The notes beneath the pieces are model-generated. The model was not told the DNA's origin. It did no database searches and saw nothing but the letters and a program-made list of their open reading frames with translations. From Gadus chalcogrammus (lineage: Eukaryota; Chordata; Actinopteri; Gadiformes; Gadidae), in assembly GCF_026213295.1 (NCBI RefSeq), contig NC_079425.1:6495585-6559584 (forward strand): a DNA stretch of 64,000 nucleotides, given 5' to 3'. Shown one piece after another: positions 25,657-40,146 of this stretch. The position numbers and the translations under genes are program-made. Position 1 is the first letter of the stretch. Each line of letters starts with the position of its first letter.

Positions 25657-26157
25657 CACCAATTCAGTGGACTCACTGTGTATGTCAGATGCTGCAGGTG
25701 GAGTGCTGAAGAGAGAAGAAAGGGAAAAAAAAGAAAGAAAATAAATGAGGAGTGGAGTTGTGCTGAGAAGAACGGCACCATGAAGTCTGAAGCTAAGATA
25801 TAATCTAGCGGGATCACCTCCCTCTGTGTTGTATGAAACCATAACTGCATGACAGATCCGATTGTGCTTGGAGTAAGAGAGAGAGAGAGAGACAGACAGA
25901 GGGAGAGAGAGGGAGAGAGAGAGGTAGTGAGAAGCATAAGAGGACTGAAAGCATAGAGTTCTAGTGTACGTGAGGGACCTGAACAAGGCCTCTGCACACC
26001 ATGTGACTCGGAATATGTGCTTTATATAATAATGATCCTTTTTTTCCTCCGTGCTTCCGAGTGACTTTTCATGAGGATTCATGCCTCAGTTTAATGGCAA
26101 ATGCATCTCTCCTGCGACAGTGTGAGTGTATGTGTGTCTATGTTGGCATAAATGGAG

Positions 26158-26291
<134 letters not shown>

Positions 26292-26916
26292 TCTTCCACA
26301 CCTGAAAATAGACAAATGTGTGTGCCTGTGTCTATTGTCTAGGTGCAAAGAGAGAAGGATAATGGAACAGACTCATTTATAAGAGAAGAGAGTGGTAGAA
26401 GAGAGACAGAGAGATAGATGGAGAGGGACAGAGGGAGAGAAGGGCAAGGCTGCAAGTAGGAGACAATGAGAGGTACAGGCAGCTAGCCTCAGGCAGAATA
26501 AGACAATGCATGTGTTTGTTAAATGGAGTTTTTAAAGTAGCTTGCCTTACACAAGTTACTCATGATTTACTGATAAGGTGTGTGTGCGCGTGCATGTGTA
26601 TGTGTGTGTGTGTGTGTGTCTTTGTGTACATGTATGTATATAAATGTGTGAGTGTTTGCATCCATGTGTGTGTTCATGCATGGGTATTCTGTTTCCACAC
26701 TGTTATACTGGGAGGAAAGGTAAATCCTCGAGGTTTGGAAAGTAAAAGCAGTCCCTACTTTAAGCCAGCCATCTGGCGTCAAGCAGGGAGTCTGTTTTGC
26801 CAATTAGCACAAAACAGACGTTTAACTAATGGTAACTGAAGAGGACTTTTACTATTAAATCGGAACAGCCTGTCTCTCTTCCTTTGCCTTTGTATCAATA
26901 TGCCTTGGTGTCTCCT

Positions 26917-27065
26917 TCTCTCTCTCTCTCTCTCTCTCTCTGTCTCGGTCTCTGTCTCTGTCTCGGTCTCTGTCTCTGTCTCTGTCTCTGTCTCTCTCTG
27001 TCTCTGACTCTTTCTGTTTCCATCGCTCTCCTTCTCTCTCTCCTTCTCTTACTCTCTCTCCCGCT
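26917..27065. repeat. CT / CTGTCT / TCTCGG pyrimidine repeats
   Basis: (CT)n followed by alternating TCTCTG and TCTCGG units, forming an extended pyrimidine tract upstream of the acceptor at 27101. Confidence 0.9.
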
Positions 27066-27101
27066 CTCCTTCTGAACATGTTTCTACCCCCCCCCCCCCA
27101 G

Positions 27102-27282
27102 GTTGCATGAGGGACCTACGCATCAACGGTCGCTACATCCCCATGGACGGCCATCCGCGAGACGGTGTTTCCCAGGTCAGCATGCAGGGTCTCTCCTTGG
27201 GCTGCTCTTCGGACTCCTGCAAGAGGAACCAGTGTGCCCCTCCCTTCACATGTGTGGACCTGTGGAGAGTGCACGAGTGCCG
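27102..27282 (+). CDS. Type III classical cadherin, exon G: end of laminin-G 2 and start of EGF module
   Basis: Exon of 181 bp. It starts with two bases that complete a Gly codon and ends with two bases of an Arg codon at GTAAAT. It encodes GCMRDLRINGRYIPMDG, closing laminin-G 2 (F.GC.RDLRING). After GLSLGCSSDSCKRNQCAP it begins an EGF-type cysteine-rich module ending FTCVDLWRVHEC. The sequence 'C..N.C.....CVDLWR.HECRCP' is characteristic of DN-cadherin-type proteins. The acceptor follows an uninterrupted C10 run. Confidence 0.96.
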
Positions 27283-28053
27283 GTAAATATGAACCTCGTT
27301 TCTACCCAAACATTGTTCATTGGCCAGTGGAGTCAAACAGAGAGAGCGGTGAATACTTCAAAAAAGACACAAACAGTTGTCTAGCATGATACGTCAATTG
27401 TTAACAGTGTAAAACGTTTTTATTTCGGTTTTCATTTACCGTCTGCTTGCTAGCATTTATGTGTTTTTTGACTCTTTATTCGCCACTGGCTTCTATTGGG
27501 TGAGCCTGGCGAGGGAGAATTAAGACACATACCACACTGAGAAGCTGCTCCGGTGCGACCACTGAGTTTACTGGGGCTTAGCGAATCAACCGCTGAGTGC
27601 CTTACCCCCCCGTGTGCTACTCTACCGATGTTGCTAGGCCACGGTGTCCCCCATTACTGTAACCTTGCCTCACCTCGCCTCCTCTGTCTCCATCTATGGT
27701 CTCTGCTCTGAACAAATGCCCATCTTTCTCCTCTTCTCTTTTACAACCTCTATGGCCAAAATAAATCAAGAATTAACAAATGTATACGAACCAACCATGT
27801 GTGACACACACACATGAACATGATTTATTGAATCTTTAAATAGCCCCGGTAAAATTACGACCTAACCTTAGGTGATTCTGTAGAGCCTTCATTGGAGCCT
27901 TGAATATTGGACTGTCATACAATATATAAAAAATGAGGTATCCCTGAAAATGTTTGAATATTGCTGTGGAAATGATCCAAATTGTGCCCAAAGCTCTTTT
28001 CATGGGGTTTAAGAAAGGCAATTTAAAAAAACATATTTAAATGTCCTACTCTG

Positions 28054-28141
<88 letters not shown>

Positions 28142-30077
28142 GCATGCAAACACCATGGATGTACAAGGCACATACACACAATGTATCTGCCTTGTCTTTT
28201 TGACTTCATGCATGCCCATCATCTCTCCGTATCTCTCTCTGTCTGTCTGTGTGTGTGTCTGTAAATACAACAGTGTGACGGTACTACTGCACCACTAATA
28301 GAGGTATTGCACTGGTATCGTATTTTACTCGTTGCTCAGGTCCTGTCGTTTATCCTTAATCCCCGGGCTCATCCATTCATGCCAAGAACCAAAGCTAAAA
28401 CACACTTCCACGGCACTATCCAGGTTTCTCCTCATTATCTGCCTCCGACAATGTGTGCATGATCCCGTAGGTTTGTGTGTGTGTGTGTGTGCATGTGTCT
28501 ATGTGGGCGCTTGTGCGTGCATCATCTCCGCGCCTACCCGAATAATCACCGCACTCTTCACTGCACTCATCCTGGCTTTGACTTAATGCCAGGGTCTTAA
28601 TAAGCGAGGGCGGGAAGATAGGGGTGCTGTTCGCCACCTACACAGTCCTCATCCAGTCTGACAAGGTGGTGTGACACCTTTATGAAAAACACCCATCCCT
28701 AATCACCTGCTCCAAATTGATTTGTTTTTCAATGAGGACTTTATTTATCCCACTCTTAGGCCATCAATTACAGCTGCTGAGGATGATCAAGTGCACTAAT
28801 GAAGTGTTTTTGCTGATGAAAAACATAGAGCTGTTTGCTTAGTTTCGCATAGTTTTAATTGTATAGTTGTTATTCTTATTCTACTTAGAGAGAGTCATGA
28901 TGAGTACTGAGAACAATCAAACTCAGCCATAAAGTATGGGTAAAGTTGGTGCGGATGTCATCCTGGTTTAAGGGGCCTCCTTCCCAGCCGTCAATGCTGG
29001 TGGTCTTGAACCACGGCGCACTGTGTGTAGTGAGGAAATATCAACAGTGTTCTCCTTTATGGAAAGTGAAACAGACGCGGTAGTTACAGTGATCACCGGT
29101 GTCAAGGCCCCAGCATCCGCATAGTCGGCCTGTCTTGCTCTCCGGCACATCAGTTAAAATGCTAGAAGCGCCAGCATGCTTCAACGGATCAAAACGAGTT
29201 TAAGGTTATGACTGCAGGGTAGAGAGAGAAAGGATACTAAAGCCTTGGCAGTCACTTCTTCAACTCTCCCAAAGGACTGATATCATGTTTTTCAGAGGCT
29301 GAAATAATGTTTACATCTTCCGTTGTTTTTGTCGGAAAAGATATCATACAGAAAAATACGAATGAGTCTTGGATTTAATATCTTTTTATTTTCTTTCCTC
29401 ACATAAGCAGATATATTTATCCGTAAACCATTCACTCTTTTGGATCACAGCAGCCACAGAGTTTTTACCTTCCACTTTTTTCTATGACAGCCTGTTTTTC
29501 CATTATTGACAGAACACACAGAACCAAGACTTATAATAAGCAAAAAAAATTATAAATATATCCATATATTTCTGAGCTGTTAAGCCGAGACATGCCTTTA
29601 ATTACCGACTTTCCTCCGCTTCAACCCCCACAGAAAATGTGCTCCTTTAAAATACACCAAAATGTTAAAGCGAAGCAATCGAAGCCAGCGGCCGGGGTTA
29701 CCTCACTCATCACTATTGTCACAGTGTGCGGTTTCATTTCCCCAGATTTCATTTGCTACATTAAAAAATAAGCGTATGACACGGATGTATTCATTCCCGA
29801 CACATTCGCAAATATCGGATGCTGGGTGATATTTGTTTCACTTTTTTTTAATCAACTCAGATTTACATGTGAAATTAATCCGTAATTATAATAACCATAA
29901 CTCCCTGATCAAATTGTTAGCGTTTTTTTTGTGTCTCACTCCCCCTCCCCTCAAACCCTTTACCCCCATATATACTGTATATATAACTATATATATATAT
30001 AAAAAAAAAATCGTTAAATCATTAACGATCTACCCCTTTTACCATAACCCCCCCCCCCCCCTCCCCCCTCTCCCTAG
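27283..30077. other. 2.8-kb cadherin intron
   Basis: (CA)n at 28054-28140 and short GT tracts near 28245 and 28471. The rest is AT-rich without a recognised element. It ends in (TA)n, A10 and C-rich sequence (29990-30075) before CCCTAG. Confidence 0.7.
28054..28140. repeat. (CA)n microsatellite
   Basis: About 43 CA units with one TA interruption. Confidence 0.97.
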
Positions 30078-30322
30078 GTGCCCTGCCGGTCACATGATCC
30101 GGGTCAACGGCACCAGGAAGTCGTGCGTGTACACGCTGTGCGCCACCCACCCCTGCCACCGGGGCACCTGCGTGGCCCACTCGCCGTCCAAGTACACCTG
30201 CCACTGCCCCGACGGCTTCCGGGGCCACCGCTGCGAGACCACCCTGCCCGTGTACCGCGAGGACGTGGGCCTCAGCTTCAGCTCCCTCTTCGCCATCTGC
30301 ATCTGCTTCATGGCGCTGCTGG
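30078..30322 (+). CDS. Type III classical cadherin, exon H: EGF modules, stem and start of the transmembrane helix
   Basis: Exon of 245 bp. It starts with the third base of the Arg codon and ends with the first base of a Val codon. It encodes CPAGHMIRVNGTRKSC, then the EGF-like CATHPCHRGTCVAHSPSKY and TCHCPDGFRGHRCE. A short stem (TTLPVYREDVGLSFSS) follows, then LFAICICFMALL, the outer half of the membrane helix. NGT is a glycosylation sequon. The exon is much more GC-rich than its flanks. A palindromic transposon begins about 25-35 bp past its donor (GTGAGT). Confidence 0.96.
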
Positions 30323-30344
30323 GTGAGTTCACCGTCGGCCAGCG

Positions 30345-30895
30345 GCTAAAGGCTCAGTCACGGTTGCACGTCGTCGACGCAACGCAATGGCCACGCAGAC
30401 GCTTTGACGCAGTCGTGGACTCCTTTTTGTTTCTGCGACAGGTTTCAGTCAGCGGACCAATCAGAGCCCTTGCTGCTCACCTGAACGCAAGGTTTAAATG
30501 TTTGGCCCGTCAGACCCTTAGGACGTAAGGGGTCCGTAACCCCCTTGCCTTGCGTCAACGTGGAACCACAACAGACAAACACAAACTCCACCCGCCACCA
30601 CATCGCCCACTGGCACCACTAAAGGGCTGTATATTGTTCCACGTCGACTCAACGCAAGGGGAGTTTACGGACCAATTACGTCCTTGCGGACCCTCCTTGC
30701 CTCCACCGCGAGGGCCTGACGTGCGCCCCCCCAATAATGTTAACCTCGCATCGAGGCGACGCAGCAGCGAGGGCCGTGATTGGTCAACTCACCCAAACCC
30801 GACGCAGAACCCAAACAGGTTCACGACTGCGTCAAAGCTTCCGCGTGGGCCTTGCGGTGCGTCGACGCGGAGCAATGATCTTAACTTAACGCTTG
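30345..30895. mobile_element. GC-rich palindromic MITE-like element
   Basis: The arm 30361-30420 (containing GTCGTCGACGCAACGCAA and GCTTTGACGCAGTCGTG) reappears inverted at about 30820-30880 with few differences. Further inside, ACCAATCAGAGCCC pairs with an inverted ACCAATCACGGCCC. A third inner pair (CCTTGCGTCAACGTGGAAC near 30547; GTTCCACGTCGACTCAACGC near 30636) is also inverted. No transposase frame. Exact ends and target duplication were not resolved. Confidence 0.6.
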
Positions 30896-31458
30896 TATAG
30901 CTGTGGTGTGTTTGTTTGTGTTGGTATTCCGTTGCTCCACCCCCCTAAACCCCCCCCGACCCGCTATCCCCTCCTACCGTGCGTTGAGTTGTCGCTGGAG
31001 CTCAAGGAGGAGAGGAGCTTTGCAAAGAATTAATTGGGCTAATCACGACTCGAGCTCCGAGTGTGTAAACAGGTGTAAGCGTGGAGAAGGTGAGCCGCTG
31101 TGTGTCAACACTGGAGCGCGGCGTTAATCCATGCGGGGTGCACGGCCCATGTTGGCTTTATTATACTCAGAGCCTCTCTTTTTTTTTTTGTTACCCGGGA
31201 TCACAGAGTGCAGGGGTTGGGTTGTGGTGGTGTGATAAGTGTCTTTGTATTTAATTAACATCCGTTTTGGTTGTGTAGGCTGGGCTCGTGACCTTCCTCC
31301 ATTTGTAGAATAAATTAGGGAATAGAGTGTGGATTATTTACTCTTTTATTATTTCTAGAATTCAACCTTCATACGGAAATAGAGCATGAGACTATATAAG
31401 AATCAGGAGCCACACGCACATACACAGGCAGACATACGCACACACACGTGCACGCACG

Positions 31459-31493
<35 letters not shown>

Positions 31494-31864
31494 ACACACA
31501 CACACACTTTTTGTCTGATATGACACTTTTACGATACCTCAATTAGCCATGGTGTGGTCTCTCGGCCTGTTTTCCCCTCATGTTCGATATCGAATCTCGG
31601 TCTGTGCTGTACTGTTCCTTTTAATGTGCATTCCATTGATACATCTGTAGGACATTCGGCTATAGCAAGCGCCCCCGGGCACCGTCAGCCACGCATGAGG
31701 GAGAATGCGCACTAGTCGTCGTGGTAACAAGCTTGGTCTAATTGAAAGGAGCGCCGTTGTTCAGCGCCGTTCTCGCACCGGTGGTACGGCACGAGCCCGG
31801 AGTCCCGGTAAGTGGTAACAATAGACGGAAGAGAGGGCGAGATAGGGAGAGGGTGGGGGGAGGA

Positions 31865-32003
<139 letters not shown>

Positions 32004-32599
32004 ACAGAATGACAATGAAACGGGTCAGAGCAACAACAGCTCGACAGCAGCCGGAGGGGAAGCACAAGACGAAAAAACAAAACCACAGACTTTACACATC
32101 CATAAAATCAGAGCTGTATACGCTACAGACAGACACGCGTTTAGACGGGGGGGGGAAGGGGTAAGGGGTGTGCGGATGAAGGGTGGGGGGGGCGTCTTTT
32201 GACAAGAGGCCAGGTGAGAGGGGTGCGGGTGGGACCAGCCGGTCCTCAGTCGCTCTCTCCCATTTGTCCTCATTGGAGATTCAACCCTTCCCTCCCTCCT
32301 CCCGCCTGTGCGTTACCCACAGCCCGCCCCACAGGGCCCCAGACGGACAAGTGGTCATTTGTCCTCCTCCTCCTCCTCCTCCTCTCCCCACTTACCTCCC
32401 TATTCTCCTCATCCTCCCAGCACCACTGCTTCCCTGTGTCTCTCTTCTACCCTGACGCATCTCAATATCTCCCGTCTTTCCATTACACTCCCTTCTATGA
32501 GCCTTATTCTCAACGTCATCCCTCCTATTACTCCTTCTTGCTCATTTCCAGCCCACCATAACTTCTCTCTCATATAATCGCCTCCCTCCTTGCTCTGCA

Positions 32600-32723
32600 C
32601 TCCTCTCTCTCCTCTCTCCTCTCTCTCTCTCTCTGCCTCTCTCTCTCTCTCTCTCTCTCGCTATTCTATGCTCTCTCTCCTCTCTCTAACTCTCTCTCTG
32701 CTCGCTCTCTCTCTCTCGCTCTT

Positions 32724-32808
<85 letters not shown>

Positions 32809-32943
32809 TTCTCTCCCCCTCAGCTTCGCTCTCTCCTTTTCTCTCAACCTCTCCCCTTTTCCCTCTCACCCACTCTTTATGTGTGTTTTATCTATCTCAC
32901 CCTCTCTCTTTCTATCACATTTGCCGATCAATCTCTGCCTCAC

Positions 32944-32985
<42 letters not shown>

Positions 32986-33000
32986 TATGTCTTCTCCTCC
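32600..33000. repeat. CT-rich low-complexity tract
   Basis: Blocks of (CT)n broken by TCGCT, TATG and ATTT. The Leu/Ser-only reading frames here are artefacts. Confidence 0.9.
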
Positions 33001-36000
33001 CTGGGCTTAATTCCCACGGAGACGGGTTTCATCCATCTATGTTTGTGTAGACCTTATGTTGTAGACCTCATGCTCACTGGTGTTTACCAAAACCCAACAG
33101 GAATTGAGATCAATGCATCCGGGACATAGATCGTTATTTCAGTCAGTCTTGCGCACAACTGCCTCACTTTATCAATCTTCTCATCTCCGCTCCGAGACCT
33201 CACTAAGAGACGTGAACGTTTCAATGAACACCTCGGGACAAGTTGGAACTAACACAAGCTCCGTGCTACGTTTACCCCCCCCCCTCTCTCTCTCTCTTGC
33301 TCTCGCTCTCGCTCTCTCTCTCTCTCTCGCTCGCGCTCTCGCTCTTGCTCTCTCTCTCTCTCGCCCCAATCAATCCTGTGATTTCTGCCTGATCAATAAT
33401 GTTTTTCTCCCTGATTTCTCACGTTAGGAAGGGGCAACCACTGCTAACAGATTCACAAAACCCAAAACAAACGTGGACAGGACATGGCCTGCAACATTTG
33501 GGTTCTCTTGAGAATGTAAATTGAATTCCTCAGGAGATTAAATGGGCTGTTTTAATTGATGTGTGGGCAGTGTATTTCCACAGCAAAAGAGGTCATGCCA
33601 CTTATGGAGGTAAAAAAAAAAGACGTGTTTCGAGTTGGAGAGTGGGCCAGCTTGTTGTTTCATACATAGATGGCAGTGTAATTGCCACCTAGCTGCCCAC
33701 TTGCATTAATGCACATGTGGTGGTGGTAATAGGCTTATGATTTAATATCCTGCTTTTCGAGCTAAAATTTGCAGTTTGTATTTTCAACCACACATATATT
33801 TGAAATTATTAGCCATTGAAAGGGCTTAATATATACGAAATAAGTTCCAAATGTGAAACTTGTGTGTCAAACTTTCAGTCGATTCAAATTGACAGACATT
33901 TTCTGAACTTATGTCTTAACTTGTTCATAGAGCAGAATCAAGCAGTCCCTCAAAATGATATAGTGGCATTTTTTATTCATCTTAAATGAACAAAGAAAAG
34001 TTAACAGAAATAAAGGCATGAATGAATAAATAAATAAAACAGCCACTATAACTTATTTTTGGTGGTATTAAATAAGTTTTAGTTGTGAATATACTCTGCT
34101 TTTATATTATTGCAAAGTTTAAATGTCATACTGTAGGGATATGCTAATCTATTTACACTATATAAAGAAAAAACATTCTAAAGCAAATATAAATATTCCC
34201 ATTATCTCTTGAGAGTGTTTACCTCAGAAAAATTCAGAGTTAGACTTTTCAGCAGCAGTAATTGAGCAACATAAAGTTTTAAAGAGAATCCCATTTTGAA
34301 AAGGTCAATGCTTTGTATTAAACGTCTCTGAGCGACTATTTGATCTAAATCATGGTTTCACCCTTCATAGTTTTCTTAACCTCCTCAAGATTTCACTTCC
34401 CTGTTCCCAATTAAAGATAAATGTCTCATAACAGCAACTACAAATTGAATTGCAACGTTAACTCCTGAGCCCTCATGTGGTGTGGGTTAGGAACCTATAT
34501 AGGTTTTCCACCATAAAACACCATCAAATTTCCCAGGAAAACTGTAATCTCAACTCCAACTTCCTTGTGGGGTATGTACTCATTTCGAAGAGGAGAGTAA
34601 CTAGAAAAAAACGCATTTATTCGCATTTTGAACAACATTTCCAATCGCGGTTTATGACTTTGGTAAGTCTGCTCTTTATGTCATACATTTCGGCAACTGT
34701 TTTGAACCATGTAGTAGTGTAAGGCTCCATCTGATGATCTCACTTGTGCCTCCTCCACGGGTCAATAAGTTATAAACTCACTGCAGAATCTGGGAAATAA
34801 TATTACAAAGATAAATATTTCAGAGAGCAGAGAGGGTAAGGATACAAGAGAGCTAAAAGAATAAGTAGAGAGAGAAGGATAGAGAGAACCGGTACTGAAC
34901 AAAGGCATTGTCAAAGGAAGAAAGAATGGACCTTGGAGGCAGCGTGAACTAATAAACACATAATCTCTCCTCCAACTCCTTCCATCTCTCCCTCCAGCCT
35001 TCACATCCCATGCTGTCTCCCAGAAAAGGCATTAGATATCTTATCATCGGCCCTATCGTCACCTCACCTCATGACCTCCACCATCTACACAAAAACACTC
35101 ACCTAAACACACACACACACACACATCACACACACAAGCTGTCGAGTAGAATAGTATACACCAAAATGTATGGTGACATGACATCTCCCGTCCGCCAAGA
35201 AAGTCCGCCATTGTCAGCCACATCACCCCTCTTGTATCACATGCTGGGATAGACAAGTAATGTAAATAGTACAACGTATTGTCTCAAGCTTGAGTTCTTT
35301 GCTTTTTTTGTTTTAAAATTTTGTGAGTATGTTAGATTATTGCTAGACGAATCCGGAGGCCAGCCGATCCTGTCAAAACACAAACCCACGCACACAGGCA
35401 CAATGAATCCCCCTATAGCCCTCTATTGAACTCCCTATAACACACCATCAGTAGCTTCTCCACTGGCTTCCCCCCCTCGCAGCCCACCTCTTTATTTAGA
35501 GGTCTGACAACAGGTTACAGGGAAGCAGACGAGACCTTCTCAGAAACAATTCATCTGGGCCAGCGGTCCATTAACGGCCGGACAAAGACCTTTCAGAACA
35601 GCTTCATCACTCCATTACCCGCGTTGGGCCCTGCTCGGAAGCCCCTTGCTGGCCGTGAAGCAGGAGCAGGGCACTTTAGGTTCTTAGAAGGCCTTCACTC
35701 AATTCTATTTGCTGATAGTGCTCGTTCATCAGAATGCATCATGGGAAGCTGATTTGCTGGCACTTGTATTCTCATAAGAGGAACCCAATATTCTTTACCT
35801 CCACTATGAGGGGGTGGATTCCAGCCCGGAGATTTATTTTCTGTGTATTGTGAACAATGATGTCCTATTCCGCTGGCAATTCCTTAAATTTTTCATACTT
35901 TTTTGCAAGTGCAAGTTGGCTGGGCTACAGTATACTGTGGGTCAGGAAAGTGTCAGGTACGTGTGTGAAAGACAGGAGTTTAACAATATGAGCACAATGT

Positions 36001-37609
36001 GAATTTATAGTAAGCTAGGCTAATGGAAACAATGTCTTCCCATAATGACAATTAACTTCAAGATAACGATGACTATACTGTACATTGACCAAAACCCTTG
36101 ATACCAAGATAATAACTAACATTCCGATTGTCCTACGCTGCCAAAGCGGAGATCACTGGGATGAGACGTTGCGATATACAAGCCCGATACGATGTTTGAC
36201 ACATTGCACACACTTGAACGATTGCAGAATGAGAGCCAATAATTGGACACAAATATTAATAAGTAATCACAGCTACGTAGATTTCAAAACAAAGCTACAA
36301 GCTTTGTCTGTAACAAAGTAAATATTATAGATCTTAGATTATTATTATAATGCGAATACATTATATTTTAATCGTTCCATAAGGCACATTAAGCCAGAAT
36401 TAGAAGATGCCGTGTTGACAATATAATGTCAGCCAAAACATATTAATGTATGAAATGATGGAGACATTGAACCACATTGAAAGTGCATAGAACCCATTTA
36501 CCGTAATCGCCATCAACCGATTCAAAAACAAACATTCAAATAACTTCTTTAATTACTAAAGGGAACAGTGGATGGTCTATCCAGTGTCATGAAAAGTGTG
36601 TTTGACTCCCTGCAAAATGTTTTTTACCTTTTGCTTTAAGTTACATTTTTCGTCTCTTTATGAGGCAATTACTCTTAATTAAAGTATTTAGTTACTTTAC
36701 TTGAAAAAATCATAGTTCATTTAAGCGAAATATATGACGTAGAACACTAGATAAAAAATATAACTGACTTGATGGTTTAGTGGCTCAGTAGTAGAGTTCA
36801 GTTTGATTCGCAATGTCCCCAAAATGTCTCTATTCGTCTCCTTAAATGGTGAGTGTACTTAGAACTGAAGTGCATGTAACGTTAACTCTATTATAATCTG
36901 ATACTTAAGGAAGAATCCAGTTATACTTAAAGACATTTGGGATTCAATATTCAAAGGACTCTTCCCTTGCAATTCCTACTTGTAATAATCAAATGTTTTC
37001 ATCAAAGTAGAAGAATGTGTTTGGCCCGTTTACAGTTTAGTCATGAAATACTTTAGGACATCCCTAAACAAATATTGTTTCTGAATGTTTTGTGGTGGGA
37101 GGAGGGGATACAAATTCCAATAAAGAGATGCTGTCTGTTCAGTGACTGGGCTGATATGCCTGCAGATATGTCTTCTCTGCTGAAGGATGCTCTGTGTTAA
37201 GGAACATAAATCACAGGAAAGGATTAGGCTTTTTCTGAGCTTGAGCTTTTTATAAGGATGCCCATGCTAATGCTATCGGTCCAATGTGTTGATCTTAGCT
37301 TTAGAACTTGTTGATGTGTGTATCCTAATACAAACTTTTTCTTCTTTTTTTTTTTTAATCTTTCGTAAAACAGTGAATGTATCCTTAAAACATGTTAAGA
37401 AAGGCTAGGAACCACAACACACAATGTACTTATCTCAAATAGGCGAGAAGGTTTTCAAAGTCCCAAAACAACATGAAAATACCCTTGTTTGTATCAGTAG
37501 GACGGGTATAGAAAATAGTGCTTACCATTTGTTATATCCTCAATTTGCCAGTGAAGCATAGGTGCGCATTCCTTGAGCCTCAAATGATCCGTCGGCAGCA
37601 GCGAAGTGA

Positions 37610-37868
37610 AAGGTAAAAGGACTGCATTTATATAGTGCTTTTTAGACATTATTGACCACGTTCTCACATGCATACGCTGACGGTGTTGGCAGGCATGCAG
37701 TGCGACAGCCAGCTCGTTCGTAAGCAGTTAGGGTTTGCGTTCTTGCTCAGGGACCCCTCGACACAGGGACACCTCCACGCAGCTAAGAGCCCGGGGATCG
37801 AACCACCAACCTTCCGATCGCCAGACAACCCGCTACGCCTCCTGGGCCGCGGCCGCCCTCATCACACC
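37610..37868 (-). mobile_element. Antisense tRNA-derived SINE
   Basis: The plus strand reads ACTGCATTTATATAGTGCTT, then GACAGCCAGCTCGTTCG, AAGCAGTTAGGG, CTTGCTCAGGGACCCCTCGA and GGGGATCGAACCACCAACC. This is the reverse complement of a common teleost SINE (tRNA B box on the minus strand GGTGGTTCGATCC). It shares its core ('TGAGCAAGA.ACCTAACCC' type) with the SINE at 22259. Confidence 0.75.
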
Positions 37869-39959
37869 CTTCTTGTGTTAATTGCATTTTATTAATTGCA
37901 TTCTATGTAAAGACAAAAGTTGTTTTCCCCCCTCGCTTCGATTCCACCACCTGCGCAAATAAAAAAGCCCATTCGGAATCAATGCCTTGATTAAGAGCAG
38001 GGGCGGAGGAAGTGGTATATTCTGGAAGGCGTGGAGCTCCCCGGTGGCCAATACCCCGGGAATGAGAAAATATAGGCCGGTCAATTCAGAGGGGCTAACT
38101 AATGGAGGAAGCCGGGAACTGGGTCGGCGAGGTGTTGGGTAGGGGGGGGGGGGGGGGGGGGCTGTTGACAGGGGATTTGTCAGACAACTCTAAAAAGGTC
38201 AAGGCATTGGTGTGGACAGGAAAACATGCAGATTGGCACCTCGAGTAGAACTATGTTTTCGCGATGGCGTGCTGAAAATATGTCCTTCAAAAAGGAAATG
38301 TTGTTGCTGCTCCTCCATCGTTTAGACAAAGAAAAGAAATGGTATATCTTACCACCTTCTCCCTCCTCTTAAACCGTCACTCCTCTGTCGACCGCGCCCA
38401 TTTTCCTGGACATCTTTTTCTCTCGGCATATGTTCCAATTCCTTTCATCACATTGATTTTGTGATTTTATTCTCCCATCATTTTCTCTCCACTGTCCTTC
38501 ACCTGCTACACGCGGCGCGGATTCATTCATACATGAATTCATCCAACTCACAGTAATTTTGTTGCTGTTTGATTACCGTGGTGATTCAGAGTGAGTTTTA
38601 CTTCTTTCTATTAGCACCTTCTTCTCCTGAAACGCTAATGTAGCTCTGTAGGTTGGGAATCTGGTCGCTGAATGTTTCATTGGATTTCACATAAAGCTCT
38701 CGGAGAATATAGAGGAGATGATAGATTATGTCTCCACGCTGCTTCGACTGCCCTGGTGATTCTACCGCTTCAGTTCAGGCTTTCATAAATCCATTAACTC
38801 ATCCATTCGTCTCTTTCGGCTTTAGCAGCTGTTTAGCATCCCCGTTTTGTGCTAAAATAACACGTTCATAAATTTTCTCCTGGTATTTTCTGTAGTATGT
38901 TATTCATTCATCCATGAAGTCATCCATGTATCTGTTTCCACAATTTTTGCATCTTTTTTGGTCAAATATCAACAATCATAATTACTATTCCACTGGTGAC
39001 ATTCATTGAATCAATGATTAATCTATCCCTTCATGCATCATTGGATGTATTTGTTTCCATTATTACACAATCAACTTCATATATATATATTTTTGTATAT
39101 GAGCAGTGGAATGGGACATTCCAATCCAATCGTTGGATTGTTCATCTGGTAATTCGCTGTTTGGCTGTGTTATGAGCGGTGGTATAATATACGTGAAATA
39201 TCCATCCATCCATCGACTTTCTAAGGTCATGAAAAACATTTATATAGGTGCAAACCTCAAATGCGGATAGCAGGCGCCTACGTAGGAGAATAAATGCAGA
39301 AATATTCATAGAAAAACTTGCTAAAGACTTAGAACATCAACCACACACATATGTGTGATGTGTGTGTGTATATAAAGTATATATATATATATATATATAT
39401 GTGTATATAAATTATACATGTATGTCAACATCATACATATATACACATCATACGTTAAAATAAGGATGTATCAGGAGCAGCGGCTGCATATAGCCTCCCT
39501 GCTCTAACAAGCCGAGCCATCCGATCCATAAGGGTAATGGATTCTGAGGCACAGCCTTCGCCCTCCGGCCTGTGGATTACAATTCCATTTCATCCCCACA
39601 TTCTCCACATTGATTAACAGGGCCGGCTTCATTAAACGTCATATCTTTCTCCAAGGCCATGGGTTAATTGAATCGTAATTACGGGCGAGCTCTTTTTTGA
39701 ATTCTAATGCCGCGGACTCTGACTATACGTGATTTGACGTTTCTTGTTTTATCAACTGCCGTAGCCCCCCACCACCCCCCGTCGTCTTGGTCCGTGTTTG
39801 CATTTATTTCTAAACATGTTCAAACCTGCGTCTCAGACTCTCACAAGCTCCTGTTCCCTCTGAGTCTCTCTATCCCTCTCCTCATGTCTGTTTCTCCCGC
39901 TCTTCCTGCTTTCAATGTCCCTCACTTTCTCTCTAGCGCTTTGCCTGACTATTTCACAG

Positions 39960-39961
39960 TG

Positions 39962-40027
<66 letters not shown>

Positions 40028-40140
40028 TACTGTAAATGTTACTCACTCATATTTTTCCCTCACTCTTTATCTCTCACTCTCTGTGTCTCTCTCTCTGTCT
40101 CTCTCTGACTCTCCCTCTCCCTCTCCCTCTCTCCCTCCCT
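39960..40140. repeat. (CT)n-rich tract leading into a 3' splice site
   Basis: Two (CT)n blocks and CTCCCTCTCC repeats immediately before GTCCAG at 40141-40146. Confidence 0.9.
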
Positions 40141-40146
40141 GTCCAG

